Assembly (NCBI RefSeq): GCF_963675165.1
Contig: NC_087380.1
Span: 1,975,803 to 2,039,802, forward strand
Direction of reading: 5' to 3'
From: Halichondria panicea
Taxonomy: Eukaryota; Porifera; Demospongiae; Suberitida; Halichondriidae
Length of the DNA: 64,000 nt
Position numbers and translations under genes: made by a program. Shown here one piece after another: positions 25,638-38,800 of this stretch. How positions within the stretch are numbered: the stretch's first letter is position 1; the number at the start of each line of letters is the position of its first letter. The notes below the pieces were generated by a model, which did not search any database, was not told the origin of the DNA, and saw only the letters and a list, made by a program, of their open reading frames with translations.

Positions 25638-26203
25638 GTTTCTCCAGCAGCATGGTTGGCATAACGATGAGATCAATGCTCATATTGAGCGTATTGAGGC
25701 TGACTCTAGTGGAGTGGAGGAGGACGAGGGACTCTACGCCACCTACGCCATGCTACACACCTATTGCAATGAGTGGAGGAGGGGGGGTACTGTACATCTA
25801 AAATCACCAATTAGAAATTACTTACTAAGTAGTTAGATGGTTGTATTATTGTTGAAAGGGAAAATCTCATTTATATGGGTGGTAGCTATATAGTGGAGTT
25901 GGATGTGCTTGGAGCCCTAGTATACTGCCATGGATATTTGGTATCGCAAGTATTACCATCATAATGTGTTCAGTGTCTGTGGTACATTGTAACTATGCAT
26001 CTAAATCAGTACATGGGAATCTATGCTAGTAAGAGATTGCACGAGCAGATGCTGCATGTTGTCTTTGTTGCATCACATGATTGTACATTGTCTTCTGCAA
26101 AAACATTTATGTGTGCTTACTTGCATAAACTTTCATTGTTTTTGACCCCTCCAGGTCCGACTACCAGCAGATATCCCAGGAGCTGAGAGGGCGTGTGTTG
26201 TGA
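25638..26203 (+). pseudogene. Unidentified two-exon 3' gene fragment
   Basis: 25638-25786 begins after an ATTGTAG acceptor and reads LQQHGWHNDEINAHIERIE, EEDEGLYATYAML and NEWRR, ending in a G run next to a GT. 26155-26203 follows a CCTCCAG acceptor and reads SDYQQISQELRGRVL, stop. The phases of the two pieces do not match as written, perhaps because the G run changed length. The acidic stretch and its position resemble, weakly, the linker before the C-terminal SH2 in p85 proteins. That would fit the SH2 fragments nearby, but I cannot establish it. Confidence 0.35.
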
Positions 26204-26283
26204 ATAGACCACCCCCTCTGAGATAGGACAACCCTCGGAAAGTGGGAGGGGCCAGACCAGAGACCACCATCACTACCCCATAG
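26204..26283 (+). repeat. Third copy of the ETTTTP-type fragment DNA
   Basis: GTGGGAGGGGCCAGACCAGA and neighbouring bases match 2545-2620 and 12535-12605. The frame here is interrupted. Confidence 0.5.
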
Positions 26284-26730
26284 GTACATGTGTGTGAGGT
26301 GGTACTGAGAAGGTTGAAAGATTTAGCTATACGTGTATAGTTGCCATAATTGCCTACACGCTAAAACTAAAGCGTGTATGTGTACAGCAAATTGCTGTAT
26401 TGTGACATTACTTTTATTGCTATATAGAGTTGTACATAGTGTTGTGAATGACAGTGATTGCTATAATTATTTGTAGTTTTTTGCAAAGATCAAAGGAAAA
26501 ACTATGCTAACAAATGCCCTAACAAATGCCATAGACTAGGATCTACAACTGTATAGTAACCATAGACCGTGCTCTATTATTCTGTGGTTGGCAGTTTTGG
26601 AACAGTTTGATAGTTAGAGCACGGTTGGTGGTCAAAATAATTGATTGATTTGATTTTTAAGCCATAGAATTTTATAATAGCTACAACTGCTCCATGGTTG
26701 CAATGCGAGTACAGCTAAGTGATTCTATTT
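26284..26730. other. Spacer, small inverted repeat only
   Basis: No gene seen. AGACCGTGCTCTA (about 26564) and TTAGAGCACGGTTGG (about 26612) form a short inverted pair; this may be a tiny decayed MITE. Confidence 0.35.
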
Positions 26731-26865
26731 CTACACTGTAAAAAATGATTGAAAAAAAGTGCGGTGGACACACTAAAACCGTCGCATATAGCACGCTTTT
26801 TTGAAAAAGTGTGCTATATGCGACGGTTTTAGTGTGCTCACCGCACTTTTTTTTTTACAGTGTAG
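26731..26865. mobile_element. Near-perfect palindromic MITE
   Basis: 135 bp that is almost entirely an inverted repeat: CTACACTGTAAAAAA at the left, TTTTTTTACAGTGTAG at the right, and arms containing CTAAAACCGTCGCATATAGC. No coding capacity. A foldback-type non-autonomous DNA transposon. Confidence 0.85.
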
Positions 26866-26876
26866 CAATGCTATCT

Positions 26877-27045
26877 TGCTAACAAAGGCTTCATTCTCGA
26901 GTAAATACTAGTTTTGCTTACCAGTACGTTGAAGGCCATTGCAGTCTCTCCAGAATCAGGAATAGCAAAATCTTTTCGTAGAAGGTTGCTATTCTACTTA
27001 GTAGTTAGCTATACTAGAGCCAATAGCTATTGGTAGCTGCAAGAA
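26877..27045 (-). mobile_element. CACCG-end family fragment, inverted
   Basis: Reverse complement of part of 23890-24040 (shared blocks include the CTACCAATAGCTA, CTCGAGAATGAAGC and CCAATAGCTATTGGTAGCTGC neighbourhoods). Confidence 0.5.
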
Positions 27046-27060
27046 GCTAAAAACTACGTA

Positions 27061-27224
27061 ATATTTAGAATACACCTAGCCAAGATTAAGTGTTTTAATG
27101 CGTGCCGAGGATTGGCTCGAGGTTAACGTAATGCTCGAGGCGTAGCCGAGTGCATTACGTAACCGAGAGCCAATCCAAGGCACTGGTATTAAAGCCGTGG
27201 TCTTGGGTAGGTGTGTTCTAAATG
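27061..27224. mobile_element. Foldback element
   Basis: The two halves are inverted copies: CACCTAGCCAAGA with TCTTGGGTAGGTG, and GAGGATTGGCTCGAGG with CCGAGAGCCAATCC. The arms carry several differences, so the element is not recent. Confidence 0.7.
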
Positions 27225-27285
27225 TTTTAGTGCTTCACGTGACCACTTGCCGGATTGCTCCGTATACTATGGTTCGAAAAATCAG

Positions 27286-27498
27286 TACCGTATATACAGC
27301 GGGTAATTTTCGTGGGGTAAAATATTCGTTATTTTTGTGGGCAGGCAGACCTCGACGAAATTTTAACGTAGGCGTGGCTTATCAGAACGTAGGAATGCCG
27401 TGCAGCCACGAGACTAAACGAAATTTTTACTCACGAATACCACCGTTTCTCGAGTTGAACGAATTTTTTACCCCACGAAACTTACCCGCTATACGGTA
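27286..27498. mobile_element. TACCGTATA-family MITE, copy 1
   Basis: Terminal repeats TACCGTATATACAGCGGGTA and TACCCGCTATACGGTA. Family members recur at 32045-32182, 34441-34628, 35565-35750, 37041-37236 and 60364-60821. Here it abuts the Crypton remnant. Confidence 0.8.
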
Positions 27499-27523
27499 TA
27501 CTGTAGCCATTTTTTTTGACAAA

Positions 27524-28185
27524 ATGGCTAGTAGATTTGCTGCACCTGTAAGTGACTCCAAAGAGCTTAAACTGCGTTCTTCTGCAATTCCAATCAAAAC
27601 TAATGCATGTACGGAGTGGGGTGTTAAACTCTGGGCGGATTGGTCAAGAGCAAGAGCTGTTGAAGTTGCCCGAGTAAACCCAACAACACCATTGCTACAA
27701 ATGCCTGTGCCAGACTTTGCATACTGGTTGGGAAAGTTTGTCCTTGAAATTCGCAAGCAAACAGGAACAGAGTACCCTCCAAAGACACTATGCCATTGTT
27801 TGTTGCTTTAAGCGGTATTTTGAAAGAAATGAAGTGTATGATGTCAACTCCTTGAGTCCGCTTGATCCTAGGTTTGGGATGTGCTACTACACTGTAACGT
27901 CAAGACTTCAGCGACCAGCTAATAAAGGAACGTACAGGACATCGCTCGCTTGAAGCTCTACATAAATATAAACGAACTGGACCCGACCAGCAATACAAGG
28001 TATCGATGGCACTGCTCCCACAAATAGACGGGAAAGAGAACAAGAAACTGTGTATGGATGCTAATGATGATGATGATGAGTTTATCCCTATGAATAAAAA
28101 GCCCAAAATTAAGCCAGAAGACCTCAAAGCCATGTTTGAACATTCATCTTTACAAAATTGCATAATCAATATTCAAATGAAGTAA
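27524..28185 (+). mobile_element. Crypton-type tyrosine recombinase remnant
   Basis: From the ATG at 27524 the frame reads a helical N-terminal region (NACTEWGVKLWADW; YWLGKFVLEIRKQTGTEYPP) typical of Crypton-derived and KIAA1958/ZMYM-type recombinase-like proteins. A one-base shift near 27795 moves the next segment (YAIVCCFKRYFE, LSPLDPRF) to another frame. After an apparent internal loss, GHRSLEALHKYKRT (about 27940-27981) gives the His-x-x-Arg...Tyr end of the tyrosine recombinase core, followed by an acidic tail and stop near 28185. Internally deleted and inactive. A domesticated host gene fragment is an alternative reading. Confidence 0.65.
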
Positions 28186-28375
28186 TATTTTGTATGTATG
28201 TAATTCCTTTCTGGTGCTCTTGATTGATATAAAAATAATATTATTATGAAGAAAAAGTGTGCATTAACTAGTTAAAGCACACTTAAGTGTGCATTATTCT
28301 ATTTAATGTAGGTGTCACATAACCACTTTTGTGCACTGTCATTGGCTAGTGGTCACGTGATCAGCACTAAAAACC

Positions 28376-28538
28376 AGTTAATGCACTGTTTTACGCTTGT
28401 GCTCTTCTATGGATATTATTGTCCAAGCGGAAGTTCGAGAAGCTCATGTAGCTCGAGGCAAAGCCGTGCTACATGATGCTTCAAGAACTTCCGCGAGGCC
28501 AATAATATCCACAGAGGACTCGCAACCATGCATTAACT
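28376..28538. mobile_element. Foldback element with GTTAATGCA ends
   Basis: Inverted arms: ATGGATATTATTG with CAATAATATCCA, CGGAAGTTCGAGAAGC with GCTTCAAGAACTTCCG, and outer GTTAATGCAC with TGCATTAAC. The GCTCGAGGCAAAGCCG centre resembles the centre of 27061-27224. Confidence 0.7.
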
Positions 28539-29436
28539 AGTACATATAGATATGTACCCCCTGCAATCTCAACAGCTGATCAGCTACAAGGATCTAAAGG
28601 TGTCATGTGACCTGTCGAACTTTTTAGAGTCAGCCTGGATGAACCCAAGCATCTCGCGATCGTGAGTCAACCAACATCTCTTGAGTGAACTTAACTATTC
28701 TGTCAGTATTATAACGATCCCCAATTGAGGTTGTTATCTTGCACCCCCTCACTATACACATTTGCTTTCAGTTTGGTGTATAGTCTCATTGCTATTCCAT
28801 GCATTTAGCTAAATTATGTGCGCAATGGGTCTTTGCTTTTCTTCAAGGAGCCTGCATGAGTGGTGGTGTGTGCTTGCTTTCAATCTGACAGAGTGCTTTA
28901 GTGTTTACCTGTTGTGTTGCCTTAAGGTAATGTTTGTGCACCTGTGTGGCCTACCATTTATATAGCCTAGGGCTTGGATAGTTCAAGAACTCTAGCATGG
29001 TGCATGTTGCCTTTGCTCCATTAGTCAATGTGTTCACTGTATACAGTGGAGCTATCTCAACAAGTGCCCTCTGCTGGGACTTTAATGAGAGTTGGTTCAC
29101 ATGCAGTCAATCCCTCCTTTGTTGACTGCTTTAGCTTTTGCCATGCCTGAAAATGTTTACTTGTAATTCGATAAGTGTATCTCATTATCCAATGCTTACA
29201 TTCCAATGACCTTAATTATTACCTTGAGTCAGTCATAGTGTGAAGGTGACCTATACTCTCTATTGCCTTAGCTTTCATTATGATCTGCACTGATAATACT
29301 ATATAGGAGAAGTCACTAGAAGAAGCCACTACTGGTTTTGAAACCGTTTTATCAAATCTCTGCGTTTATATACTCAACCCAGAGATCTCAATTTGAGATT
29401 ATACAAGTATCATTTATCCGTTATTCCCCTGTGCAG
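28539..29436. other. Spacer before SH2 copy 4
   Basis: No gene recognised. 28860-29050 is another copy of the TAGCCTAGGGCT / GGTGCATGTTGCCTTTGCTC spacer block. The SH2 exon 1 expected after it is absent. Confidence 0.45.
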
Positions 29437-29630
29437 AGATGGAGGCAGGCTCAAGAGGATCCCCGTGTACAGAGACCCTGCTGGAGGTACAGATTTGCAT
29501 CACCACTCGAATATGACTCTCTGCTCAGTTTAGTTCTGTATTATGCCACCAACACGATGGAGAAACACAACCCTGAACTGGAGACAATGCTTATAGATAC
29601 CCTGCATTTCATGTGGACAGGGGCCGTTAG
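29437..29630 (+). pseudogene. SH2 domain fragment, p85-like, copy 4 (exon 2 only)
   Basis: GATCCCCGTGTACAGAGACC and the LLSLVLYYATNTMEKHNPEL segment are kept. Bases are lost at the GGYGF site and two extra bases (CTTATAGA) disrupt the C-terminal frame. The FLVR exon is missing. Confidence 0.65.
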
Positions 29631-29804
29631 TAACTGAACTAGCAGCTGTACAGTATTGTATGTATGTATATGTGCAGGATTGTCTTTCTGTGTGATGTAT
29701 GTGGAAATTCAAATTCAAACTTCCTGTTGTCATCAGTATTTATTCAGTTATTTATGAAGTCTGTATGAACCAATTAATTTGGAGCATGCATGCATGAAGA
29801 CAGC
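29631..29804 (+). promoter_or_regulatory. Conserved 5' flank of receptor E
   Basis: Conserved blocks as in other genes; ETS-type ACTTCCTG at 29719-29726, about 79 bp before the ATG. Confidence 0.45.
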
Positions 29805-32800
29805 ATGAAGATGTTACAAGGTGACTGTGCATCTTGGCTGATCTTTTTGACTGGAATTATATGTGGACAAGGACTACCAGGTATGGACTAAGCCAAATTA
29901 TTCGTGTGCTATTAGGATTCACTTGCAGTTTTCTTGTCTCTGGGATCAACCAACATCACTACTAACAACACCGAGATCCTCATCACTGCCATTGGAGAGG
30001 ACGCTGATGGTGGTGGTCTCCCTTCTCTCACTTGCCATACTGACCTGTCTAATTGTTGTAGGAGCCGGGCTGACAATAATGATCAGGGAGGACTGGGAGA
30101 GTGGCGTTATCCTGATGAGAAGTTGCTTCAGAAGACATCTGATACTGATGCCGGCTTCTACTTTGTGAGGAATGCCCCCCAACTCATCAGACTGGCTCGT
30201 AGAGGTAACCCCCCGAGTCCAACTGGGTCCTACTGTTGTACTATACCAACTACTGGAGGGAAAATGACCTTCTGTGCCAAACTTGGTAAGTGAGCCAGAA
30301 CATTGAACATAATTATGGAGATTGTTTTTGATGAAAAAATATAGTTTGCACACAATGTCATGCTATAGTGATTAAAACAGAACTATATTTATGCCTCGAG
30401 GCGTAGCCGCACTAGGGATACGGTAAAGCTGACTGTGTGTGTGTGTGTGTGTCTGTGTGTCTGTGTGTCTGTGTGTCTGTGTGTCTGTTCCAGCTGTAAC
30501 TGTATATTATTTCACTGTAGTCATGTGCCTTTCCCTCCCTCCCCTGATTGATGGAACGATATCTTACTCTGACCAAACGCTTGACCTCAATACTATGGCC
30601 ACTCATCACTGTAATCCTGGATATATTCTCGATGGGGAAAGTACCAGGATTTGTAAACAGGATGGGAGCTGGAGTGGAGTAGATCCAACATGTGAAGGTA
30701 CATGTATGCTGATATCGATGTATTGCCAACTATAGCAGTGCACACGCTGAGCTGTAAACTATTATAGCCTCGAGTGCTACCTGCTCTACTGAGCTGACGA
30801 TACCAGACGATGGGGCTATTACTTACAACTCTCAAGGAACAGCAGGAAATAGACCAGTGAACACTGTGGCCACCTACACCTGTGTCACTGACTACACTCT
30901 CATTGGAGGCACCATCAGGACTTGTGGGAGGGATGGAATGTGGAGTGGTGTTGATGGTCCAACCTATTGTGAAGGTGAGTCTACGTATGCAATGAATGCC
31001 CATGCAGTGAACTATAGTTGCTCTTCTCCAGTGGTTTGTATTGCACTCACTCTAAACAATGGAGACATTGTATACAGTGATGAAAGCAGACGTGCTGGTA
31101 GTAGTGCTACTTACAGCTGCTTTGTGGGATACTCTCTTGAGGCACAAGAAGTGATAACTTGTCAGTCAATAGATCATAACACTGCAACTTGGAGCGGATC
31201 ATTACCAATGTGCCAAGGTTTGTCAATGTCTTCCTTATTACATTGATAGCACTTGACCATAAAATTATATTCATTGCCTTATGCGATGTACTATATATGT
31301 AATTATTGTGCTCATTACTACTTTAAATTCTCACAGCAATCACCTGCTCTGCTCTTTCTCGTATTGAGAATGGGGTGATTGTCTACTCCAGTAACACAAC
31401 TGAGCCTTATGACTATGAAACAACAGCTGTTTATGAGTGTGACATTGGGTATGAAGTAACCAGTGGAGACAGTGAGAGGACATGTACTGAATCTGGTATG
31501 AATTCAGAAGGCATTTGGAATGGAACCATACCTACCTGTTCAGGTATAGTGGTCTGGGCATTGTAAAATCCATACATAATGTTATGCTAATAGCTGTTTC
31601 CTGTGGCTCTCCTCCCACTGTTATGAATGCAACTTTTGGAGTACCAACCCCTCACACAACTTACCAAGGGACAGTGATCTACACCTGTGACAGTGGGTAT
31701 GAAATCTCCAATGGAGTCATCACAGCAGAGACTACTTGTCTGGCTAATGGAGACTGGAGGCCCGTACCACATTGTCAACGTATGTAACAAATCATATTGT
31801 TCTGCCTCTCACACACTTAGCTGTAAATGTAGTATCGAGAAAAACACCTCTCAAAGATTGCTCAATTAGGAAATAGTGAAAGTTTGGACGAAGCGTTTCG
31901 ATAGAAAGAGTTGGATTTAGAGCATCAGATTTTACAGAGAGGTAGTAGAAGGACTGCAGATACTTTATACACCTTACTGAATTTAGCTGTAGCTCAATAC
32001 TAAATTCTGCTCCAATAGTCTGGTTTTCCAGAGCCTGTTACGACTATAGCGGGTAATTTCGTTTGTAAAAAATTAAATAAACCTATTGCACAATAATAAT
32101 TTTGCAGTTTTAATTTTTGTATTAATACTCTAAATACGAAAAACCCGAAAATGTCCACCATGCGAAAATAACCCGCTATATGATACGCCATGCATAATTA
32201 CGATTATGTTTAATAGCTATTTCTTGTGGCTCTCCTCCCACCATGATGAACGCAAATATTGGAGGGCCCACCCCTGACACAACCTACCAAGGCAAAGTGA
32301 TTTATACCTGTGTCAGTGGGTATCGGATCTCCAATGGAGATACCACAGCAATAGCTACTTGTATGGATGACAGGACCTGGGGACCTCTACCAATTTGTCA
32401 ACGTAATACTATGTGATTTTAAAATTATAATGATGTGTTTAAATTGCTCTCACCCACTCAGTTGTGGATTGTGGTTCTCCTCTCACTATATCTATTCTCA
32501 ATGGCTCACCTGGAGAACCATCCAGCACAACCTATCAAGGGACAGTAACCTACACCTGTGTCAGTGGGTATGAGGTCTCCACTGGAGTCACCACAGCAAT
32601 GGCTACCTGTATGGCTAGTGGGATGTGGGGACCTCTACCAACTTGTCAACGTATGAAGTTGATACTGTCACTGATAATAGCTACTGCATTGACTGTTGTG
32701 TTCTCACCCACTCAGCTGTGAATTGTGGCTCCCCTACCACCATTAGCAATGGCTCTCCTGAAACACCAACCAGCACAACTCTTGGAGGGATGGTGACCTA

Positions 32801-35800
32801 CACCTGCAACACTGGGCATGAGGTCTCCACTGGAGTTACCACAGCAATGGCTACCTGTATGGCTAGTGGGATGTGGGGACCTCTACCAACTTGTCAACGT
32901 ACGTAATCAAATACCTCTACTTCTTCACACATTTAATGTACATTAGGTTGCATGACTATAATCTTTATACAGCTGTCTCATGTGGTGCCCCTCCCCCTGG
33001 CACCAATGCATCTCCTGGAACACCAACCAGCACAGTGTACCAAGGAACAGTGACATACACCTGTGTCAGTGGATATTGGATCTCTCAAGGATCCTTCTCG
33101 AAATTTGCTAGCTGTATGGCTGACAGGACCTGGGGGCCTCTACCAACTTGTTCACGTATGTGAAGTTGCTATTCTGATTAATAATATAAGTACAGTAAAT
33201 GGTACACAGTTGTGGATTGTGGCTCCCCACCCACCATTGGCAATGCATCTCCTGGAACACAAACTAGAACAACCTACCAATGGACAGTGACCTACACCTG
33301 TGATACTGGGTATGAGGTATCCAATGGAGTCACCACAGCAGTGGCTACCTGTATGGCTAGTGGGGCCTGGGGACCTCTACCAACTTGTCAACGTAAGTAA
33401 TATTTCTTCACCCACTTAATGTAATAATAATAATATTAGGTGTCACATGTGGTGACCCTCCGGACACTGGTCTCAATGCCTCTCCTGGGACACCAACCCC
33501 TGACACAACCTACCAGTACCAAGAGACAGTGACCTACACCTGTGACACTGGATATCAGATCTCCAATGAAGCCCTCACAGCAATGGTTACCTGTATGGCT
33601 GACAGGACCTGGGGACCTCTACCAACTTGTCAACGTGTGTGAAATTGCTCCCAAACTGAATTAACATTGTTTTCACCCACTCAGTTGTGGATTGTGGCTC
33701 TCCTCCCCCTGGTATAAATGCATATCCTAGAACACCAACCAGCACAACCTATCGAGGGACAGTCCTCTACACCTGTGACACTGGGTATGAGATCTCTAAT
33801 GGAGTCACCACAGCAATGGCTACCTGTGTGGCTAGTGGAATGTGGGAAGCTGTACCAACTTGTACAAGTACGGTTCAGGGATTTTTCTAACTTCAGATTT
33901 GTGCATCATAATTATGTACATGCAGTTGTGGACTGTGGTGATCCTCCCACCATTCCCAATGGATCACCCGGGACACCCACCAGGACAGCATTTGGAGGAA
34001 CAGTGTCTTACACATGCAACAATAGATATCACATGATGTCAGAATCAGCCACTGTGACTTGTGAGGCTAGTGGGAGTTGGAGCACAAGACCAACTTGCTC
34101 AGGTCTGATCTGTGAACATATGCAATAATTTAGTGGTGACATGATTGTTAATAGCCATCTGCAATGACCATCAAATTGAAAATGGTGACATCAATTATGA
34201 TCCTGATACCACACCGAGAACAGAGGGAAACATTGCCTTGTACTCGTGTGTGTCTGGTTACCAGCTGTCTGGTGTGAGCATTAGGGTCTGTATGGACGGT
34301 CGTAATGGAATGGAGGGTGTGTGGACTGGATCCATGCCAAGCTGTATAGGTATGAAAACAAGTATAGCAATATCCATTCCCCAGTATATTTCCAATGTGT
34401 TGCAGCAATCTGTGATAGTCTCACCCTCGCAAACATTGGGTACCGTATTGTGTGCATATTTCAAGGGTATAAATGTTCGCGGTTTTCGCTGATTAAGCAT
34501 GTATTGCAAACATTACACCCCCGAATTTAATATCGCATGCATGCTGCAGAAAGGCTGCTATTCCGCGAAATTAAATCCGCTAAAACCTTTCTAAATGTCA
34601 TTCCTCGAAATATACCCGCTATACGGTATATCATAGAGATGCTACACTAATTTGTGTATTGTCCACAGGTATCACATGCTCTGCTCTCCCTAATGTTACG
34701 AATGGGACCATTGATTACTCTAGTGGTACTACTGCGCCATATAACTATGGAACAACGGCTACTTATCAATGCAACCATGGACATACCTTAACAACTGGAG
34801 ACAGAGTGGGGACTTGTACTAGTAATGGTAGCACTCCTGATGGTCATTGGGATGGTACTGCTCCTCAATGTCCACGTATGTTTTATATTATTGCATTATC
34901 GTATGTTATAGTTGTGACACATGCACGAGTGCCATATATTGGCTCAGTAGTGATGTAGGCCTACGTCACTACTGAGCCAATATATCCAATGTGCGCACGA
35001 GTGAGCTGTGTAACAACTGATTTGTTGCATTCCTTGTGCATTCCTTTCCGTGTACACATCATTCCTTTTATAGGACAACTAGTTTCAACTACTTGTGGTG
35101 GCTGTGGAATGCACCAGACGCATGAAAAACGTTTTCTGCCTACCACTGAATCTGTTTAACAGTGTTATACTATAAAAGGGACCGTTTCAGGTTACTGGGT
35201 GGAGGGTGGGCTTTAGGTAACTTCAGCCATACTATGCCAGTATCTAGATAGTGGCACAGTTCAAGGCTTGACCTGTGCCATATGGCAGATATTGGCACAG
35301 TGTTTCCTTTGATCTGCCCACTCATGATACTGTACACACACAGCTGTGGACTGTGGTACTCTTGCGTCTATTACCAATGGATCTCCTGGGACACCAACAA
35401 CCACAACATTCACAGGGACAGTGACCTACAGCTGTAATGATGGCTATGCACTCTTTGGGATTGCTACAAGTACTTGTCAGGCAAATGCAACCTGGAGCAG
35501 ACCACCAGAATGCAGAGGTACATGTGCACATTAGTATTAAGTGCATATTACATATACCATACACTACCGTATAGCAGGTATATTTCCAGGTTATCAACTT
35601 TCGCGAAAATGCCTTTTGAACTGTTTTCGCAGATTTAATTTTCGCAGAATAGCAGCATTTATGAAGCAGTGCAATATTAAATTCTTGAGTATAAATTTTT
35701 GCGGTATGCTTAACCAGCGAAAACCACGAACATATATACTTGCTATGCAATAATTATTATTACAAAATTTACCTGGTATTGTATTGAGTATAGTAGCTGC

Positions 35801-38800
35801 ATACTGAGTAAACATAATTGTATAGCAGTTGACTGTGAGCCGGCCCTTACAGTTTCTATTAACTGATTGTACACATTACAGGCACTGTACATTTATTAGT
35901 CTGTCCTGATCTGATGGATCTAGTCAATGGAAGTATTGCTTATGATATGGAGACCATTGACGACAGACCAGTGGACACTGTGGCCACCTACACCTGTGAC
36001 ATTGGCTACACTCTCATTGGAAACAGCACTAGGACTTGTGGGAGTGATGGAGTGTGGAGTGGATCGGATCCAGCGTGTGAAGGTTGGTGGAAAACGTTTA
36101 CACTGTGTTGAAGAATAGTAACAAGTTGTTTCTCCTACAGTTCTTATGTGTCCTCCTCTACCGGCCATTATTATCAACGGCATGATCTCCTACTCTCCTG
36201 ATGTTACCTCTGACTATGACCTGGGAACTGAGGCAACCTACACTTGTGAGGCTGGGTTCTATCTTGAGGGTAATGAGGTACGAGTGTGTATGGATGATGA
36301 TGGAATGGACGCCATTGGAGTGTGGAGTGGTCAGGAGCCAAGCTGTGTCCGTAAGTTTATCGATGAAAGGATGTAAGTCCCTGGTACTGTACAAACCCGA
36401 ACATATATATGTATATTGTTTGGTCATATGCAATTAACTTCGCAGTCATCACTTGTCTTTGTCTCCTTGTTCCTACCCACACTTCAATATCCTACCCTCC
36501 TCGCACCAGTTCGCTTTTCCCCTATGGAACACAAGCAATCTACTCCAATAATAAATGTATTGTCCGCAGATATCACTTGTTCTGCTCTCCTTGATGTTAT
36601 TAATGGGTCCATCAGTTACCCTAGTGGTACTACTGCACCGTATGACTTTGGAACGACAGCTACTTATCAATGCAACATTGGACATGTGTTAACAAGTGGA
36701 GACAGAGTGAGGACCTGTACTGGTGATGGTAGCAGTCGGTGGAGTGGTAATGCCCCCCGATGTCCACGTATGTTATAATTATTATTGCATTATCGTATCA
36801 CATGATAATGTACACACAGCTGTGGACTGTGGGACTCCTCCGTCTATTACCAATGGATCTCGTGGGATACCAACAACCACAACATTCACAGGGACAGTGA
36901 CCTACAGCTGTAATGATGGCTATGCACTCTTTGGGATTGCTACAAGTACTTGTCAGGCAAATGCAACCTGGAGCAGACCACCAGAATGCAGAGGTACATG
37001 TGCACATTAGTATTAAGTGCATATTACATGTACCATACACTACCGTATAGCGGGTACATTTCCAGGTTATCAACTTTCGCGAAAATGCCTTTTGAACTGT
37101 TTTCGCAGACTTAATTTTCGCAGAATAGCAGCATTTATGAAGCATTATGCATGCATGCAATATTAAATTCTTGAGTATAAATGTTCGCGGTATGCTTAAC
37201 CAGCGAAAACCACGAACATATATACTGGCTATGCAATAATAATTATTACAAAAAATTACCTGTAGCTGCATACTGAGTAAACATAATTGTATAGCGGTTG
37301 ACTGTGAGCCGGCCCTTACAGTTTCTATTAACTGATTGTACACATTACAGGCACTGTACATTTATTAGTCTGTCCTGATCTGATGGATCTAGTCAATGGA
37401 AGTATTGCTTATGATATGGAGACCATTGACGACAGACCAGTAGACACTGTGGCCACCTACACCTGTAACACTGGCTACACTCTCATTGGAGACAGCACTA
37501 GGACTTGTGGGAGTGATGAATTGTGGAGTGGATCGGATCCAACGTGTGAAGGTTGGTGGAAAACCTTTACACTGTGTTGAAGAATAGTAACAAGTTGTTT
37601 CTCCTATAGTTCTTATGTGTCCTCCTCTACCAGCCATTATTATCAATGGCATGATCTCCTACTCTCCTGATGTTACCACTGACTATGACCTGGGAACTAT
37701 AGCAACCTACACTTGTGAGACTGGGTTCTATCTTGAGGGTAATGAGGTACGAGTGTGTATGGATGATGATGGAATGGACGCCATTGGAGTGTGGAGTGGT
37801 GAGGAGACAAGCTGTGTCCGTAAGTCACGTAAATTTCGTCTTACATTAACTTTTCTTATATACTCACAGCCATTCAGTGTCCTACTCTTAAACCAATTCC
37901 CAATGGATACATCACCTACACTCCCAACACCACACCTGACTATGATCTGGGCACTGTGGCCTCATATGCCTGTGACCCTGGGTTTGTTCTGGACCTCTCC
38001 CTAGGGGGATCTGAGATGATAACTTGTGTGGATGATAATGGACTGGATGCTATTGGAGTGTTTGATAGACAGTCTCCAATATGTGTCTGTAAGTAATTAT
38101 TATAATTACGTATATAGTGTGCTTTTATTTGCCCCGTTCTTTATTCTCAATACAGCTATCGGGTGTCTTGTTTTGCCCATTTTCGCCAATGGAATAATCA
38201 CCTATGCCACAGATGTGACCCCTGACTTTGACCTGGGTACTACAGCAACTTATAGCTGCAATGATGGCTACACTTTAGATCTCTCTACTGGTGATGAAGT
38301 GAGGACGTGTATTGACGATGGAAACAATGATGCTGTGGGAATGTTTAGTGGTCAGGCACCTGCTTGTGTTTGTAAGTATCAGATCTCTTTCATCTGAACA
38401 TACATGTACATAAAACAAATTCAAGCCACCAAATTCGCTTGAATTGGGCATCCAACTAAAGTGATGGGTACCCAACAACAAAGCCTGTATATGATGCAAC
38501 TGTCTTGCAAATTGTGTGTTTCACAAAGGTAGCTAGTACCCTCCCATATTACATATATCCCTGATCATAATTTTGTGTTAATTTACCAGAAGAAGTGATT
38601 CATGAGCTTTTTATCATTTCCCCAGCCCTCCCTCCTCCTGTACACTCAGTGTTGTTCCAGCTCAGACTCACCAACATCAACAATTGTCCTGACTGGGTGG
38701 TGAGTGCTACTATACAAAAATTCTCGATTGAAGCAGGGGTATTATTTATCTCTCTATATAGGACCAGGATGGGAGGATAGAAGCTGTAATGAATGCGTTT

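Noticed and set aside
27197-27523. Upstream extension of the Crypton frame to 27197
   Set aside because: This part is MITE DNA (27286-27498) read through by chance; the ATG at 27524 fits the protein start better.
31594-33867. Regular repeat spacing that might suggest a CRISPR-like or satellite array
   Set aside because: The units are Sushi-coding exons with splice sites, not short direct repeats with spacers.
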